From: Musa acuminata AAA Group
Lineage: Eukaryota; Streptophyta; Magnoliopsida; Zingiberales; Musaceae
Direction of reading: 5' to 3'
DNA: 64,000 nt
NCBI RefSeq assembly: GCF_036884655.1
Contig: NC_088339.1
Coordinates: forward strand, 23,455,501 to 23,519,500
The translations under genes were made by a program, and so were the position numbers. Below the pieces are notes generated by a model. It was not told where the DNA came from and searched no databases. It saw only the letters and a list, made by a program, of their open reading frames with translations. This document shows, piece after piece, positions 26,789 to 39,500 of this stretch; position 1 is the first letter of the stretch, and every line of letters starts with the position of its first letter.

Positions 26789-29700
26789 TTAGAAGGATAT
26801 GTCTGTCATACTGGAGTCCTGCTCGGGCACCCTGTATGAAAATCCGAGCTCATCTCCTGAGCGCCTCTTGACTGCACTTGCCCTTTGCACCAACCGAACT
26901 AGTTGTTGGACGACTTCAGACATTGGCGGTCGAAATTCTGGCTCCGGCTGTAGAAGTCATTAGAAAATTAGGTTTGCAATTTTTGAAGCTTCAGCCATCT
27001 TTATGACCTAAGACTAGAATATATATATATATATACACTAGTTCACAGGCATTTATTGTAGAGATCATAAGAAAATTATGTATGCGATATCAGTATCAAG
27101 GTTTCGAATGACTGCATGGGTCAGTATTAACCGGTCTGACCAAATACTGGTATAATAATATATCACTCGATACCAGTACAATACCATTTATTTTTATTGT
27201 TAATATTTTCTTCAACATTGTCAGTGGTACAAATTGATGTACTGCCTGACAACCGGTACCATACTTGTTAATATGCTACCAAAGCTGATAGAAAATTGAG
27301 ATTTAATTATTTAAATCCTTAAAAAATTTTAATTATAATTTTAACTTAAAACAAAAGAAAATCATGCAAAACCAGTTTACAAGGGCTTGTAGAGAAGTAG
27401 AACCTAAAAAATTATTTACCATGAGAACACTTTCACATATCATTAAACGTCAATACTACATCTTTCAGTTTAAGAATATCGAAAAATTTTGTAGATAAAG
27501 AAGCACCAGTAACTGCATCTGTCTGTGCTTCCATTTACTAATATCACTGCATTGCTACAGAATATTGCTTATCTGCACTGAAAATTAGTGACAATATATA
27601 TTCTCATAGTTCTACCATATCTGATTTAATTCATTATTATAACATTTGTCAGTAAAAAATATGTAAAAAATGTAGTCATATTGTGACAGCACTGTGGTTG
27701 AGAGCATACTCCAAGCTAATCTTATATAAAAACAAAGTCCAGCACATCAGCAAGCTAACTATATAACAGAGAAGACCTCAATTGAGAGCTATGTTTATAA
27801 ATCTTGTGGAAGAAGAAAACACTGAGCAAGAATTTAATAACACTATAGGGATAGATAGATAGAAAGAAAAGTACAATATGAAATACCTGAACACATAGAG
27901 CAATTATGTCAGCAAAACGTGAAAGAGATTTTGCAGGGTACATTCCATTCAATGATGTATCAACCATCTTAGATAATGCATCAATATCATGGAGTTGAGG
28001 AGTCGCCCATCTGACAAGGGACTGCTCTGATCTCACTCTAGAACTGAAAAATGCAAGAACTAACAGTTAACAACCAAAATCAGCAAATTGAATAGGCATA
28101 TGACCAATATAAATGAGATTATATGGCAACGAAAATAGACCTATCCAGTGGCTTCCGACCAGTCAGCAGCTCTAACATCACTACTCCAAAACTATAAACA
28201 TCACTCTTTATAGTATACACTCCAGACATTGCAAATTCTGGAGCACTGTAACCAAAGGAGCCAACTACCTCCGTTGAAACCTATAAAGTGCAAAGTAATG
28301 ATTTACAAAGACAAATTTCATGGTCAATCTAATTGGTAACTGATTATTATATTGTTTTCACTTGCCTGTCTCTCTGTGTTTGGTGTTAATGCAGCTAAGC
28401 CACAGTCTGATAAGTGAGGATTAAGCTCTTCATCAAGTAGAATATTGGTGGACTTGAAGTTTTTGTGTACTACAGAAGGCAGGCAAACTTCATGGAGGTA
28501 CCTATGTAGAAGTCAACATATACATACCTGTCTGAGTACATATTACACCAAATTATTGAACCTTACACTGGACTTACTCTAGAGCCCTAGCAGTGCCAAG
28601 TGCCACTCTCACACGTGCATTCCATGATAGCCTCTTGCTACTATAATCAGCAAAGTGCAACATATCATGTAGAGTTCCATTTCCAATATACTCGTGAACC
28701 AAAATCCGCTGTCCATGTTCAACACAGTAGCCTGAAAGTGGAACAATGTTTGGATGCCGAAGTCTTGACATATTTGAAACAGCCTCAAGAAAATTATCCT
28801 CCTCTTGTAAGGATATTGCTGCACTGTCAATCTTTTTAACGGCCAAAACCTGGGAGAGGCAACGAACAGATCAATACGTGCAGCTGATGCAATATAATAT
28901 AACAACTATGAACTGGTTGGTGAAGGAACAAGATACACTTGAAGATGCACTAGGTCTATATTAATTTCAGGGAAAGGGAAATGGCAACAATCCTAGCAGC
29001 CAACTTTCCTCGTGATGTTAGAACCAAAGATTGGATACATTTTAGTGGTGACTTAATTGAACTAACCAGAACTTAAGAGATCATGGGCTACTTTAATCAT
29101 GAAAAGCAAAGGCAAATGACATTCATCAAGATGGACTTGTGAAGTTGTGAAGCAACAGAAATTTTCCAAGCCCAACTTTTTCTTTTTGTGTTTTCTTTTC
29201 CACCCTAAGCATAGAGAGGAAGCAAATTGCATGAGCTATTTGTCTTCCATCTGTCAACATTTTCCATTTGCAACTCTTGTATGCATATGATGGATTTCTG
29301 TATTACTGATAAGAATCTCTTGTGGAGACCTCTAAACTCAAATAAGAGATGTAGTTAACAATGAAATAAATTTGCCACTAAGTATACCAAAATTACCTTT
29401 CCATTTGGAAACTCTGCTCGATAAACCCGACCAAGGGAACCTTCGCCAACAAGGCAATCCTGGCTAAAGCTATTTGTTGCAACCTGAAGAGAAGCAACAG
29501 TATATGATGTTGCAGTTATAGGGATTTTTGGTCGTTTTACAGGCACATTCTTGCCATGTAACTTTTCAACTATCACTGTGTCACTAGGAGGTACTGGAGT
29601 TGTTGCGGAAGAACTTTTCACTCTCAGCTCTTGCATCTCTTTCTCATTCGCTAAAAAAGACATGTAAAAATGAGTGCATAATTTACTTATATGATAAAGG

Positions 29701-32646
29701 TAGTTACCAAGTATAACATGTAACTTCAAAAATCTGAACAAAAAGAATTAATAATATAAAAAACTGAAATTGCACCTTAGCACATTTAATCAAAAACATA
29801 AAAAAAGTTTGCGAAAAAAGGGGGTACCTTTATCTGCACCACCAACAGCAGACCTTCCAGTATCATTCCTGCTATTTATACTATGATCTTTGCCCTTTGG
29901 GACATTGCGAAGTAATAATATTACAGCTAGTGTGATGCATAATGCACCAAGTGTTGAGCCTAAAACTATTCCTATCAGTGGACCTGTAGTCAATTTTTTC
30001 TTGTTGCTTGCATTATCTGGAGAAATTGATTTACCCTCAGACCCCTGTGGTGTATTTGGAGATTCCTGAGTGTTGTTATGAGTACTGTGCTGTCTACTTG
30101 GAGGTGGCGGCATGTATGGTGGTGGATGTGGAGCCAGACTGTTAGAAAAGAAATTACCTCCAATCCTGCATATGAAATTGCAACCATAAAATAAGGAACG
30201 ATGGAGAAAAAAAAAAGACTCGTAAAAGTGATAAGCAAGATCTTCTTTGCTGCTCACTCAAGATCTGAAATTGAACTGAACTCCTGAGGTATCCAGCCGT
30301 TGAACTGGTTATTTGCAATATTTCTGATAAAAATTAGCCATATCAGACTCATCTTTTATACAAAGTGCAATTGCAACACTTTCTACAAGGTAACATACAG
30401 ATTAGATAGGCTCAGATTTGAAAGAACATTTACTGGGCCAGTCAATTGATTGTTTTGCAAGTAACTGAAAAAGAAGCAAAAAGAAAAAATTAGGAAGCTC
30501 CACTCTTGCATACGACTGAAAAGCCCAAAAAAATGCAGCTATTAATTTTGTTGCACTTACAGACTCAAAAGGTTTGACAGAGAGCCAAAAGAGTTTGGAA
30601 GATCACCAGTAAAGTTGTTGAAAGACAAATCCCTGTCATGGCATGCTTACAATCTTAATATTTGCATACAAAGCACAACCTAAGATATCTTGACAGAATG
30701 ATTTATCTTCACAAGCAGGTAAGACAGTTGGTCTTATATATATGTAGAGAAGACCTAACCATGAATTTCTATCACTCGTGCTGTTCAACATTCATATAGA
30801 AATATCAACAAATAGTTTTCTTTATGAAACTTCACTGATTAAACTAGTTAAAGGCATACTACTATTACTTATAATGGCTTTGTTAGCACAAGAAGGTTTT
30901 CAGATGAATTTTTTGTCTTTAATTGGTAAGTAAAATGTAACTTTAGCAAGCTGATCCAAACATGGCAAGCATGCAAGTGCCCCTACCACAATACCTTCCA
31001 AGAATCATGAATCTTAATTCTTCTGCTTAAGAACCATCTCTTTAAACTTATATGCATGTATACAATTGCTATAAAAAATTCCTTAGGACACTTTAATACT
31101 GTTAAGCGGAAGATTAAATTATCCCTGGTTAGACATAAATCAATTACTAGAAAAACATAGTCATCTATGATCACCTATCTTCTTGCATCTTATGCTATGT
31201 GAGTATATCATGTTAGTAATTTAGCCAAAAACCAAGCTAGTCTATCTTCATTCACCTATTATCATGCGACCTACAAACAAGCGGACATCTGTATGAAGAG
31301 TAATAGAACAGTGCCACTTCAGTATCTATTGGTACAATAATGTAACAACAAACTGTTATATCTGTGATTTTTCTCCATCACGATTCGCATGGAAGGTTAA
31401 TACTCTTACTTGATGAAGCTAACAAGGTATAGCATCTGTATTTAGATTTGATGAACTTCATCAGTGTTTAAATAATAAAGAACATATTCAATAAGTTTAC
31501 CATCTCTTTTTCGCATATTAGATAAAATCAAAAATTTAAAAGTAGCACAAGCAAACAGAAAAAAGTACAAATAGTCAAAAATCCTACAATTCAGAGAGAT
31601 CCTGAAGATTTCTGAAGATATCACCAACTGCTTGAGATAGTAAGTTGTGGCTGAGATTTCTATAATCAACATAATTCATATACTGGTCAGTGCCAAAAGT
31701 ACAGTTCCAACATCATGAGGCATATGGCTCCACAGTAAGCAACTTACAGATAATTGAGTGAAGCCATGGCAGATATAGAGTATGGGAGGTTCCCAGAAAG
31801 ATTATTGCCAGCAAGGTTCCTGCACCATTCAAGGAAGCAAATCATTTCAATTCATCAGTAATGAAAATGTGTTGTAAAAGAGGGGGAAAAAAAGATCTAA
31901 GTGATCGAACATAAAAGCATTACAGATAGGTTAGGTTTGGCGGTAATTGATATGGAATGGTCTCACGTATGTCGTTGTTGCTCAAGTCCCTGTCACCAAA
32001 CACAAAAAAGGAAGGATTAGGAGGCATGCTTGATCAAAAATTGATGTATATCGATGGAATGGAACATAAGGGAGATTTCTTACAGTGTTTTCAAGGACAA
32101 GAGATCTGAAAGGAGGTAGCCCAGGGAACCATTGAGCCCTAATCCCGACAGCTGGCTGCAGTGGCAGATGAAGCAGAATAATTACCAAAGAAGATCGAAA
32201 GAAGTATTGGGCGTAGCAAAGTGGAAGACTAGGAAACATTACACGGCAGTGACGGATGAACCAGAGCAAGAAACCCCCTTCCACGAGTCGCCACACGGAT
32301 CACCGCCGCTCGGCGTCCACCCAGAAAGCTGCGAAGGGCTATTCAAAGAAGCATACAACACGCCGAGAGCTTGAACTGCAAAAGAACCCCTCTACATTCT
32401 GACCGCTCAACTCTAAAGAAATCGAACGCAACTATAAAAAACCGATCTTTTTCCTCACAAGAAAAAAGAGCGCACGCAAAACCCATAAAAACATCATCTT
32501 GGCGATCATCAATTAATCGACGAATCTCGCAAATAAATATTACCATCCAACGAATCGGTGGCTGATTCCACCACCACAGCGGCGGGGAGGAGTAGCAGAA
32601 CGACCAGATCGAACAGGGCCGTCAATGCCACCGCGGTGCGACCCAT
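26789..32646 (-). CDS. SRF: STRUBBELIG-family LRR receptor-like kinase (SRF)
   Basis: Plasma-membrane receptor of the plant SRF family. Sixteen minus-strand exons: 32646-32544, 32375-32243, 32155-32084, 31989-31924, 31819-31748, 31659-31588, 30632-30561, 30464-30399, 30323-30258, 30165-29828, 29650-29397, 28849-28578, 28501-28366, 28280-28141, 28043-27887, 26947-26789; 725 residues. A signal peptide (1-27) is followed by an LRR N-cap ([16 protein letters not shown]). Seven LRRs sit one per 66- or 72-base exon. A Pro-rich juxtamembrane stretch with PPPYMPPPP follows, then one membrane helix (about 303-326) and a kinase-like domain. Lys443 (VLAVKK) is kept. The catalytic-loop HRD is HKN (541-543) and DFG is DCG (561-563), as in STRUBBELIG-type pseudokinases. 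The C-terminus [16 protein letters not shown] is typical of SRF6/7-like members. Intron 13 seems to start with GC (CAG|GCAAGT). The subfamily number is uncertain. Confidence 0.95.
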
Positions 32647-33128
32647 TCCAATGAAGAAACGGGAAGGAGGCCTCGTCTCTTCCCTTGATCCCACAACCTT
32701 TTCTCTCCTCCCACCGCTACCCGTTGCTGCCTGTGATGACAGCGCAGGCGATTCATATGCTTGCTTCCGACAGAGAAGCGGTGTCGACCAAGTTCCCTTT
32801 TTTTCCTAATATTTTTTTCCTTTAAGGAAAGGACTCGGCAAGCGGTGGAAGGAGAGGAGAAGGGGGGGAGAGAAGATGGCTTGGAATGGACAAAAGGGGG
32901 GAAAAAGGAATAATGGCAATGCGAAGTGATATTGATGTGTATTACTCGGTTTTGCTTGCTCAAAACCAAAACTATCACAAAGAGAAGAGCACATTCATAT
33001 TACTTCCTTTTGCTTGCTTCACCACTGCATGTCAACTCTTGCTTTTTCTTCCTCACTTACTGTGTTAATTGTCTTCTGAAGTCCTAACATTGTACTTTGA
33101 TGACCCATCTTGCAAGCAAGGCATGCAT

Positions 33129-33131
<3 letters not shown>

Positions 33132-33168
<37 letters not shown>
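33132..33168. repeat. (AG)n microsatellite
   Basis: About 18 AG dinucleotides, preceded by GCATGCATGC. Confidence 0.95.
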
Positions 33169-33171
<3 letters not shown>

Positions 33172-33721
33172 CCATTTAACTATTAGTTCATGACTGTCCT
33201 TGGCTACGCCATTAAAATATGCAGCTGGAGCTTAACTGCACTCCAAGGAAGAGTTACAGACAAGAAAGGGAGTCAGAACGTGATGACCACGGGCACACAT
33301 AAATGAGCGAGCAGGGAGCACCATTACAACTCCACCTACCCTACCTCTTCCTTCTCAGCTTTTTTGCCTTTCCTCTGTTCAGTCCTACTGAAGGTCATAC
33401 ATACTACTTGGACCGGAACAGAGTCATCTTCCACACTTGACCACGATCAATTACCTCATGTTTTCTGAGTACTCAAATAGACTGTAGTTTCTCCTCCACG
33501 CATCTCGCTAATCTCATAACAGGCCATGTTCACGGATGGAGCAATTAATCTCTGACAGCAGAGTGAGAGAGCTTGTTCAAACCTTGGATCCTGGAACCAG
33601 TTGATGCATATACAATATGACAGAGTGATCGATGGGACGACAAGAGTCACACTGCCGGTGGCACGTAATAGTATAGTGGATCTATTGTTGGGGAATAAGA
33701 AGAAAGAAAGACATTATGAAG

Positions 33722-33753
33722 AGAGAGAGAGAGAGAGAGTGAGAGAGAGAGAG
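33722..33753. repeat. (GA)n microsatellite
   Basis: GA dinucleotides with one GT interruption. Confidence 0.93.
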
Positions 33754-33905
33754 AAGCATGTTATGGATCATACCATGTATAGGAGAACAAGGAAGAAGAA
33801 TCTGAGGACAAATAGGTAGTCACAGTCTCTGAACATGGAAATGGTCAAAGCTTCAAGAATATTTATTTGACTGGGGAGGGAGTAAATGTTGAAAATTGAT
33901 TGTAG

Positions 33906-33919
33906 TATATATATATATA

Positions 33920-33958
<39 letters not shown>
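33906..33958. repeat. (AT)n microsatellite
   Basis: AT dinucleotides with one CT interruption at 33920. Confidence 0.95.
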
Positions 33959-33961
<3 letters not shown>

Positions 33962-34956
33962 AATAAAAATAGTGGATTGAACCGATTTAATATAATTTGT
34001 CGAATTAAAGCAATTAAAAAAAGGAGGGACTCTGTGGGGGAAAAAAAAAGGATATTTCTCTAAAAATAATTAAAAACATTTTTTTTCTACATAACACAAA
34101 GCCTCCCTTATATTTGAGAATCCCCAATACCTAGTTGTTGTGCTTCGATTCCGTATCATCAACAGTATTTTGAGATCGACAAGTCAAGTAAATTGCTATT
34201 TATATGAGTGAATCACATCAGCAACTTTTCTGGATGATGTGATCTCTCATAGATTCGATATAAGGACAGAATCCACGTATATATTTCTGAGAGGCCGCAT
34301 CGCCATTAATGGTCCCCAAAAAAGATCTTACAGCGCCAGAATGTGGAAGCTAATCTCCCACTGTCACTGCTGTTATTACTACGACTACGTGGGAATCCAC
34401 AACTAGTATGCGATCTGATCGAAGTAGCATCTGTAACTTTTGCGCAGGAAAAAGCCAGGATTCCTGGCAATGATCGAGGGGTGGAGAGCTACCGCTGGGA
34501 ACGAAGCTTAGCACATCTCCCGAACTGTATCTTGTTTCTTAGTTCGTCGAGATGCCCCATTAAGCAGTGCCAGTGCGAGAAGAAGACATATTCCTGTCTT
34601 CAGATACCGACATGAAGATTTCCCACGTAGAATACTACCAAGATTTCAGCAAGAAAGAGAAGTCCTCGAGCATCTGAAGGTAGAATCTAAAAGTACAGTG
34701 TCGAAGATTATAAGTAGCAGTGATGAGCAAATGTAATCTTTCTTTGTAGGGCAGTCACATGCAGCAACAGCTAAAGATCACACACCACAATTGCATGAAG
34801 GCAAAAGTTCCATGGAGGATATTACATGACTACTACTGCGCATGCCAAATCCCCATGCACGTCTATGCCTCTTGCAACAGATCAACACAAGTACATAGTT
34901 CGACAGCAACAAAACCAGAGGAAGAGCAACAAATGCAGCGGCAACAACAGCTCTTG

Positions 34957-35274
34957 TTAGACGCCTGCATGCTTGGGATTCGGCATGTGGGATGGAGGCG
35001 GGGAAGCACCAGAAGGATCGCCACGGTTCTTGGCGTGAAACTTTCTGATGAACTCCGAGGCCGATGCATCGACGCAGCGTCGGCCGGCGTGCCTCTCGGC
35101 CTCCACCTGCACAATCTCCACCACGTGCTCGGGCTGCGCCGGCAGGGCGGCCACTTCGCCGCGGCCACGCCCGAAAGGCATCTTGGCGAACACAAGGGAC
35201 GACATCCTGACGAGCTGCACTGCCATCATGGCCGACCTCTCGCAGATGCTCTTGTTCTTGCGCCTGCCAGCCAT
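34957..35274 (-). CDS. Small uncharacterised protein, DUF761-like C-terminal motif
   Basis: Single-exon, GC-rich frame of 105 residues. The ATG at 35274 (MAGRRKNKS) is the first ATG in the frame; codons upstream only continue the open frame. The N-terminus is basic (RRKNK). The centre has an amphipathic stretch, 'SAMMAVQLVRMSSLVFAKM', then GRGRGEV. The segment CVDASASEFIRKFHAKNR resembles the 'VDxxAxEFIxxF' signature at the end of plant DUF761 (cotton-fibre expressed) proteins. After it comes a Pro/Ser tail. It is compositionally distinct from the AT-rich flanks, which supports a real gene. No signal peptide or membrane segment is seen. Function is unknown; it could also be an unrelated small basic protein. 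Confidence 0.6.
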   Translation of the reverse strand: MAGRRKNKSICERSAMMAVQLVRMSSLVFAKMPFGRGRGEVAALPAQPEHVVEIVQVEAERHAGRRCVDASASEFIRKFHAKNRGDPSGASPPPSHMPNPKHAGV

Positions 35275-36242
35275 GGCTCGCTCCTGCTCTCGCCTGTTGA
35301 AGACTCGCAAGATGAGGTGCGATGTGCTACGTTATTTAAGGAGGGAAAGAGGGTTTGGCGTTGCTCGTCTCAGATAGAGTGGAAAGGAGATGAAAGAATC
35401 ATGTATGATCTAATGGAGATCTCAAGCATCCTTGGTGTCTATGGTGCTCTACATCCATAGGTTAAGTGTTAGAATGATGCATCCTACGAACTTTGGGAAG
35501 GAACAAAGATGCTCTCTAAAGAACCCTATCATAACATCTAGGGAGAGACAGAGTGAGTGTTTGTTCCCACATTATTCCCATGTATTTTATTAGTATTCTC
35601 TAGTGGTTAGGGATCATTTGGGTAGGTAGGAAGAATAGCATTTACTACCTCAGAATTGCGGCGATGATTTGATTTAGATATGTGAAATGGTCTTCTTCCT
35701 TGCGGGAATTCCTCTTCGAGTGGGAGACAACCGAAACATCTCAAGGAAAAGATGGATTACAAAACAGATAGAGGAAAGTTGCATGGATTCTTCTTCTCTG
35801 ATAAACTTCTCCTGGCTTTTGGATAAGCACATGTTTAGCATCTGAACTATAAGCATTAGAAAGAGGAGTAGTGAGGAAGTCTGAACAGGAGTTTCATTCT
35901 TCATCTTAATCAAGTGTGTTTTCCAGATTGACAAGAAGATAGATCCATTGTGGCATCTTGGATTGCATGAACCAGCTTCAGGAGAGCTTGAAACCATCCA
36001 TAGTTTTACAGCAGAAACACAATTGGAAACCTAAATGCTCTGGCTAATGTGAAGTACTCAATACATATAATTCATGAAGCTTTTGGGGGTTCTAATATAT
36101 GTAATTTTATTCATGCAAGATAATAGATAAAGAGGTACAAATAATTAAAAGGAAATTATCGAGAAAAAATGGTGCACTGAGTACCAAAGGAAATATTATG
36201 GCTTCAAGTTTAGGACTCAAACGCGAATACAATTCACATTTC

Positions 36243-36250
36243 TTTGGCGC
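36243..36250 (+). promoter_or_regulatory. E2F-type motif upstream of the ANP kinase
   Basis: TTTGGCGC matches the plant E2F consensus TTTSSCGC exactly; it lies 305 bases upstream of the start codon. Binding is inference. Confidence 0.4.
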
Positions 36251-36291
36251 GAGAAAATAAAATAAAACCACTAATTGACCCGTATTTATGT

Positions 36292-36299
36292 AACGGCTA
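36292..36299 (+). promoter_or_regulatory. MSA-like (mitosis-specific activator) motif upstream of the ANP kinase
   Basis: AACGGCTA matches the AACGGYYA core of the MSA element bound by three-repeat MYB (MYB3R) factors; the 5' YCY part is only partly matched. It lies 256 bases before the ATG of a kinase family that works in cytokinesis. Confidence 0.4.
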
Positions 36300-36554
36300 T
36301 GAGGGGCATTTTGGTACTTGAGGCCACACAACTTTTGAAAAGGGCCACCGACTCCCTCTCCATCCCTCTCTCTCTGCCTTCTTCCATTGTCGATCACACA
36401 CACCCTACTCTTCGATTCCCGTCGCCCCCTCTCTTTCTCGATCTCCATCTCCATCTCCCTCCGCTTCGTTCCTCGGATGAGATCCAAAGGACGGCCCTGA
36501 GATCCGTCAGCAGAAGCAGCATCGGCCGCAGAGTAGCGGCAGCGACAGACGAAG

Positions 36555-39500
36555 ATGCAAGACCTCTTCGGATCGGTGCGCAGATCCCTCGTGTTCCGTC
36601 CAAACCCTAATGGAAACGATGGCGGCGGCGGAAATGGCGGTGGAGGAATAGCGGAAAAGATCGGATCTTGCCTCAGGAAGTCCCGGATCGGACTGGGGCT
36701 AGGTTTCGGGGGGTCTGCCCCCAGACTCCCTCCCCCGCATCCGGTGGAGACCGATGACGCACTCCCGATCCGGTGGCGAAAGGGCGAACTCATCGGTTGT
36801 GGCGCCTTCGGCCATGTCTACATGGGTATGAATCTCGATTCTGGGGAGCTGCTTGCCGTGAAACAGGTAAACATATGTTGATACCTGTTGTTTTGGTTAG
36901 GGGTTTTAATTTTGTTCGTACGATGATGGTTTTGATCCATGGGTTTGTTCGTTTGCAGGTCTTGATCGGGACTAGCAATGCTTCCAAGGAGAAAGCTCAG
37001 GTTACGATCTTGTCCTGCCATTCCTTCTCTTCTCGTTAAAATCTATTTTCCCTTCCCGATAAGGTGGAGTCTGGTGTTGATGATTCTTTTATCTCTGATT
37101 TGTTCTATATTTGGTGGTAGGCTCATATAAGGGAGCTTGAGGAAGAAGTAAAACTTCTAAAGAAACTTTCTCATCCAAATATAGTGGTGAGTGCTTTCTG
37201 TCAGACCATTTGTTGTGAACTCGATACCTATTTTATGAACTTATTGCTTTTACATTGCTCATAAAAGTTTTGTACCTTCTGCTCTTGTTGGGTTTGTGGC
37301 AGAGATATTTGGGAACAGCTAGGGAGGAGGAGACACTAAATATTTTGTTGGAGTTCGTCCCAGGCGGATCCATCTCATCATTACTTGGAAAATTTGGGTC
37401 CTTCCCAGAGGCTGTAAGTAACTTTGTTCTTATGCTGGAGCGAGGCATGAGACAAATGCTGATGCTTGACCAACATAATCTCTCTTTTAAACAGGTTATA
37501 AGAATGTATACCAAGCAGCTATTGCAGGGGCTCGACTATCTTCATCGAAATGGAATCATACACAGGGACATAAAGGCATGAAATTTTCCTTCATGGCGTC
37601 TGGGTATTGCTTTGATATCTTTTTTTCTGAAAGTATTGGACTTTGTGCTAATTCAGGGGGCCAACATTCTCGTGGATAACAAGGGTTGCATTAAGCTAGC
37701 AGATTTTGGGGCATCTAAACAAGTAGCGAAGTTGGTAAGACAAGAAACTAGTTATTATTTTTATGATGCTTTTTATGAAAAATCATACTGCTGATTAAAC
37801 AATTTCCAAAACACATCAAAGTTTCACTTGTAGATCACATTGTAGAACACTAATAATTAGACTTCCAAATGAATCTAGTATTCTGTTTTGCTAATATGCC
37901 ACCAATTTATATTTATGTTTCATAGCTGATGATCTGGTTAAGAATCTGGTTTAGAATTATTTATTATAGTGCATTCTTATTTGATCAATTTGCATTATAA
38001 GTTGTTCTTTTCTTCCCACAACTATATAACAAGTATCCAATTTTTTTTTTCTTGCATGACTCCTTTTTTTCATTTCTAAATTTATTTAGAACATGGTTTA
38101 CCTACAAGATATGGACCGATCAAACAAATAAAAGCGAACTACTATGGCAGCTTTCTTATTTGAACAATTGTTCTGCACTAGATAAACTTGGCCATGTACA
38201 AGAAGAATCTATATAGTCATGCTCGATTCTTTCTTCTTTCTTTTCTATCGCAAGGCCTTAACTTATTATCACCCTCCACTTGTGGGCATGACATTTTCCT
38301 CAGGCAACTATGAATGCAGCCAAGTCAATGAAGGGTACTCCATACTGGATGGCACCAGAAGTAATTCTTCAAACTGGGCATAGCTTGTAAGCATTAAAAC
38401 TTTCCATCTTTTCTTTTTGGCATCAGTAAATGTACAGATGCACATTCCTTTTTTCAGTATAATTGCATGAAGAAATTTTCCTATACCAGATTGTAATTGT
38501 TTCATCAATTTATTTTGCCCGTTGTTAGTAAAAGCTTGACTTTAGCATTGGCTTGGGGGCTGATCCCATATATATTACTGTTTTCTAGTCCTGGATGAAT
38601 TAAAGAAGCTTCTTAACCCTTTAGTTGTGTAGCTGGTTAGATAGAAGCCTTTTTCCCCTTTAGCACTGATGATGGCTGGTGATGGACATTATAATATGAC
38701 ACTCGTCATGGGACTCATCAGTTATATCCATACTTATTCTTTTTTGCTTTGCAGGTCTATTTGGTAGCTCAAAAGATGCTAGTTTGTTTTTCTAGGGGAA
38801 AAGAGTCTTGCCAACTTTAATGTGAAACATGTGTGAACTTCGTTTCATTTTAGTTTGTTTATCAAATGGTAGGAAAACTGATTACTAACACTCAAAGCCT
38901 GAAATTTCATTAACAGAAAATAATGGTAGTTTGTTTTTGTTCCTGCTTTTCTTATAACAACTGTGCATTTTGAGATGTACCACTGCAATCATGTTGTCGG
39001 TTCTAAGGTATATGATTCTGCTTTCCAATTTAATTAGCTCCGTTATTGTTTATTTGACTTCTGATTGCACTTTTTCTTGCAATGAACTTGTACATAAGCC
39101 AGATATAGTTTCTGAAATATTCTTAACTGTCTCAGCTCAGCTGATATATGGAGTGTTGGTTGCACTGTTATAGAGATGGCTACAGGTAAGCCTCCCTGGA
39201 GTCAGCAATATCAAGAGGTATGCTCTTTGCCCCACTCTTGGTCTTTCTGAACTTTGACCAAGCACTTTAAACATCCAATGTGTTTTCCATTCCTTGCCGG
39301 TAAACACTGTACTATTATCCAGGTTGCTGCCCTTTTCCACATCGGAACAACAAAGTCTCATCCTCCTATACCCGAACATCTCTCTTCAGAGGCCAAGGAT
39401 TTTCTTTTGAAATGCTTACAGAAGTATGTCCGATTTTCTTCTCCATTTCTTTTGATCTTGATTTTGTTTGACATTCTTGATTTCATATATAGGCAGCTGT

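Larger units (their letters stand above)
32647..34956. other. Intergenic: SRF promoter side and downstream spacer
   Basis: Contains (AG)n at 33132-33168, a second GA-rich run at 33722-33753, and (AT)n at 33906-33958, plus AT-rich low-complexity DNA. A 90-codon frame at 34343-34615 starts with a Leu run but lacks any domain and is not called. Confidence 0.55.
35275..36554. other. Intergenic: promoter region of the ANP kinase gene
   Basis: AT-rich up to about 36240, then a promoter-like segment with E2F-type and MSA-type motifs and a pyrimidine-rich leader (36350-36470, CT-rich). No additional gene was recognised. Confidence 0.55.

Noticed and set aside
34343..34615. 90-codon frame with an N-terminal Leu run
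   Set aside because: No signal-peptide context beyond a Leu run and no conserved motif.
36107..36793. 228-codon minus-strand frame over the ANP first exon
   Set aside because: Shadow of the GC-rich coding exon and its CT-rich leader.
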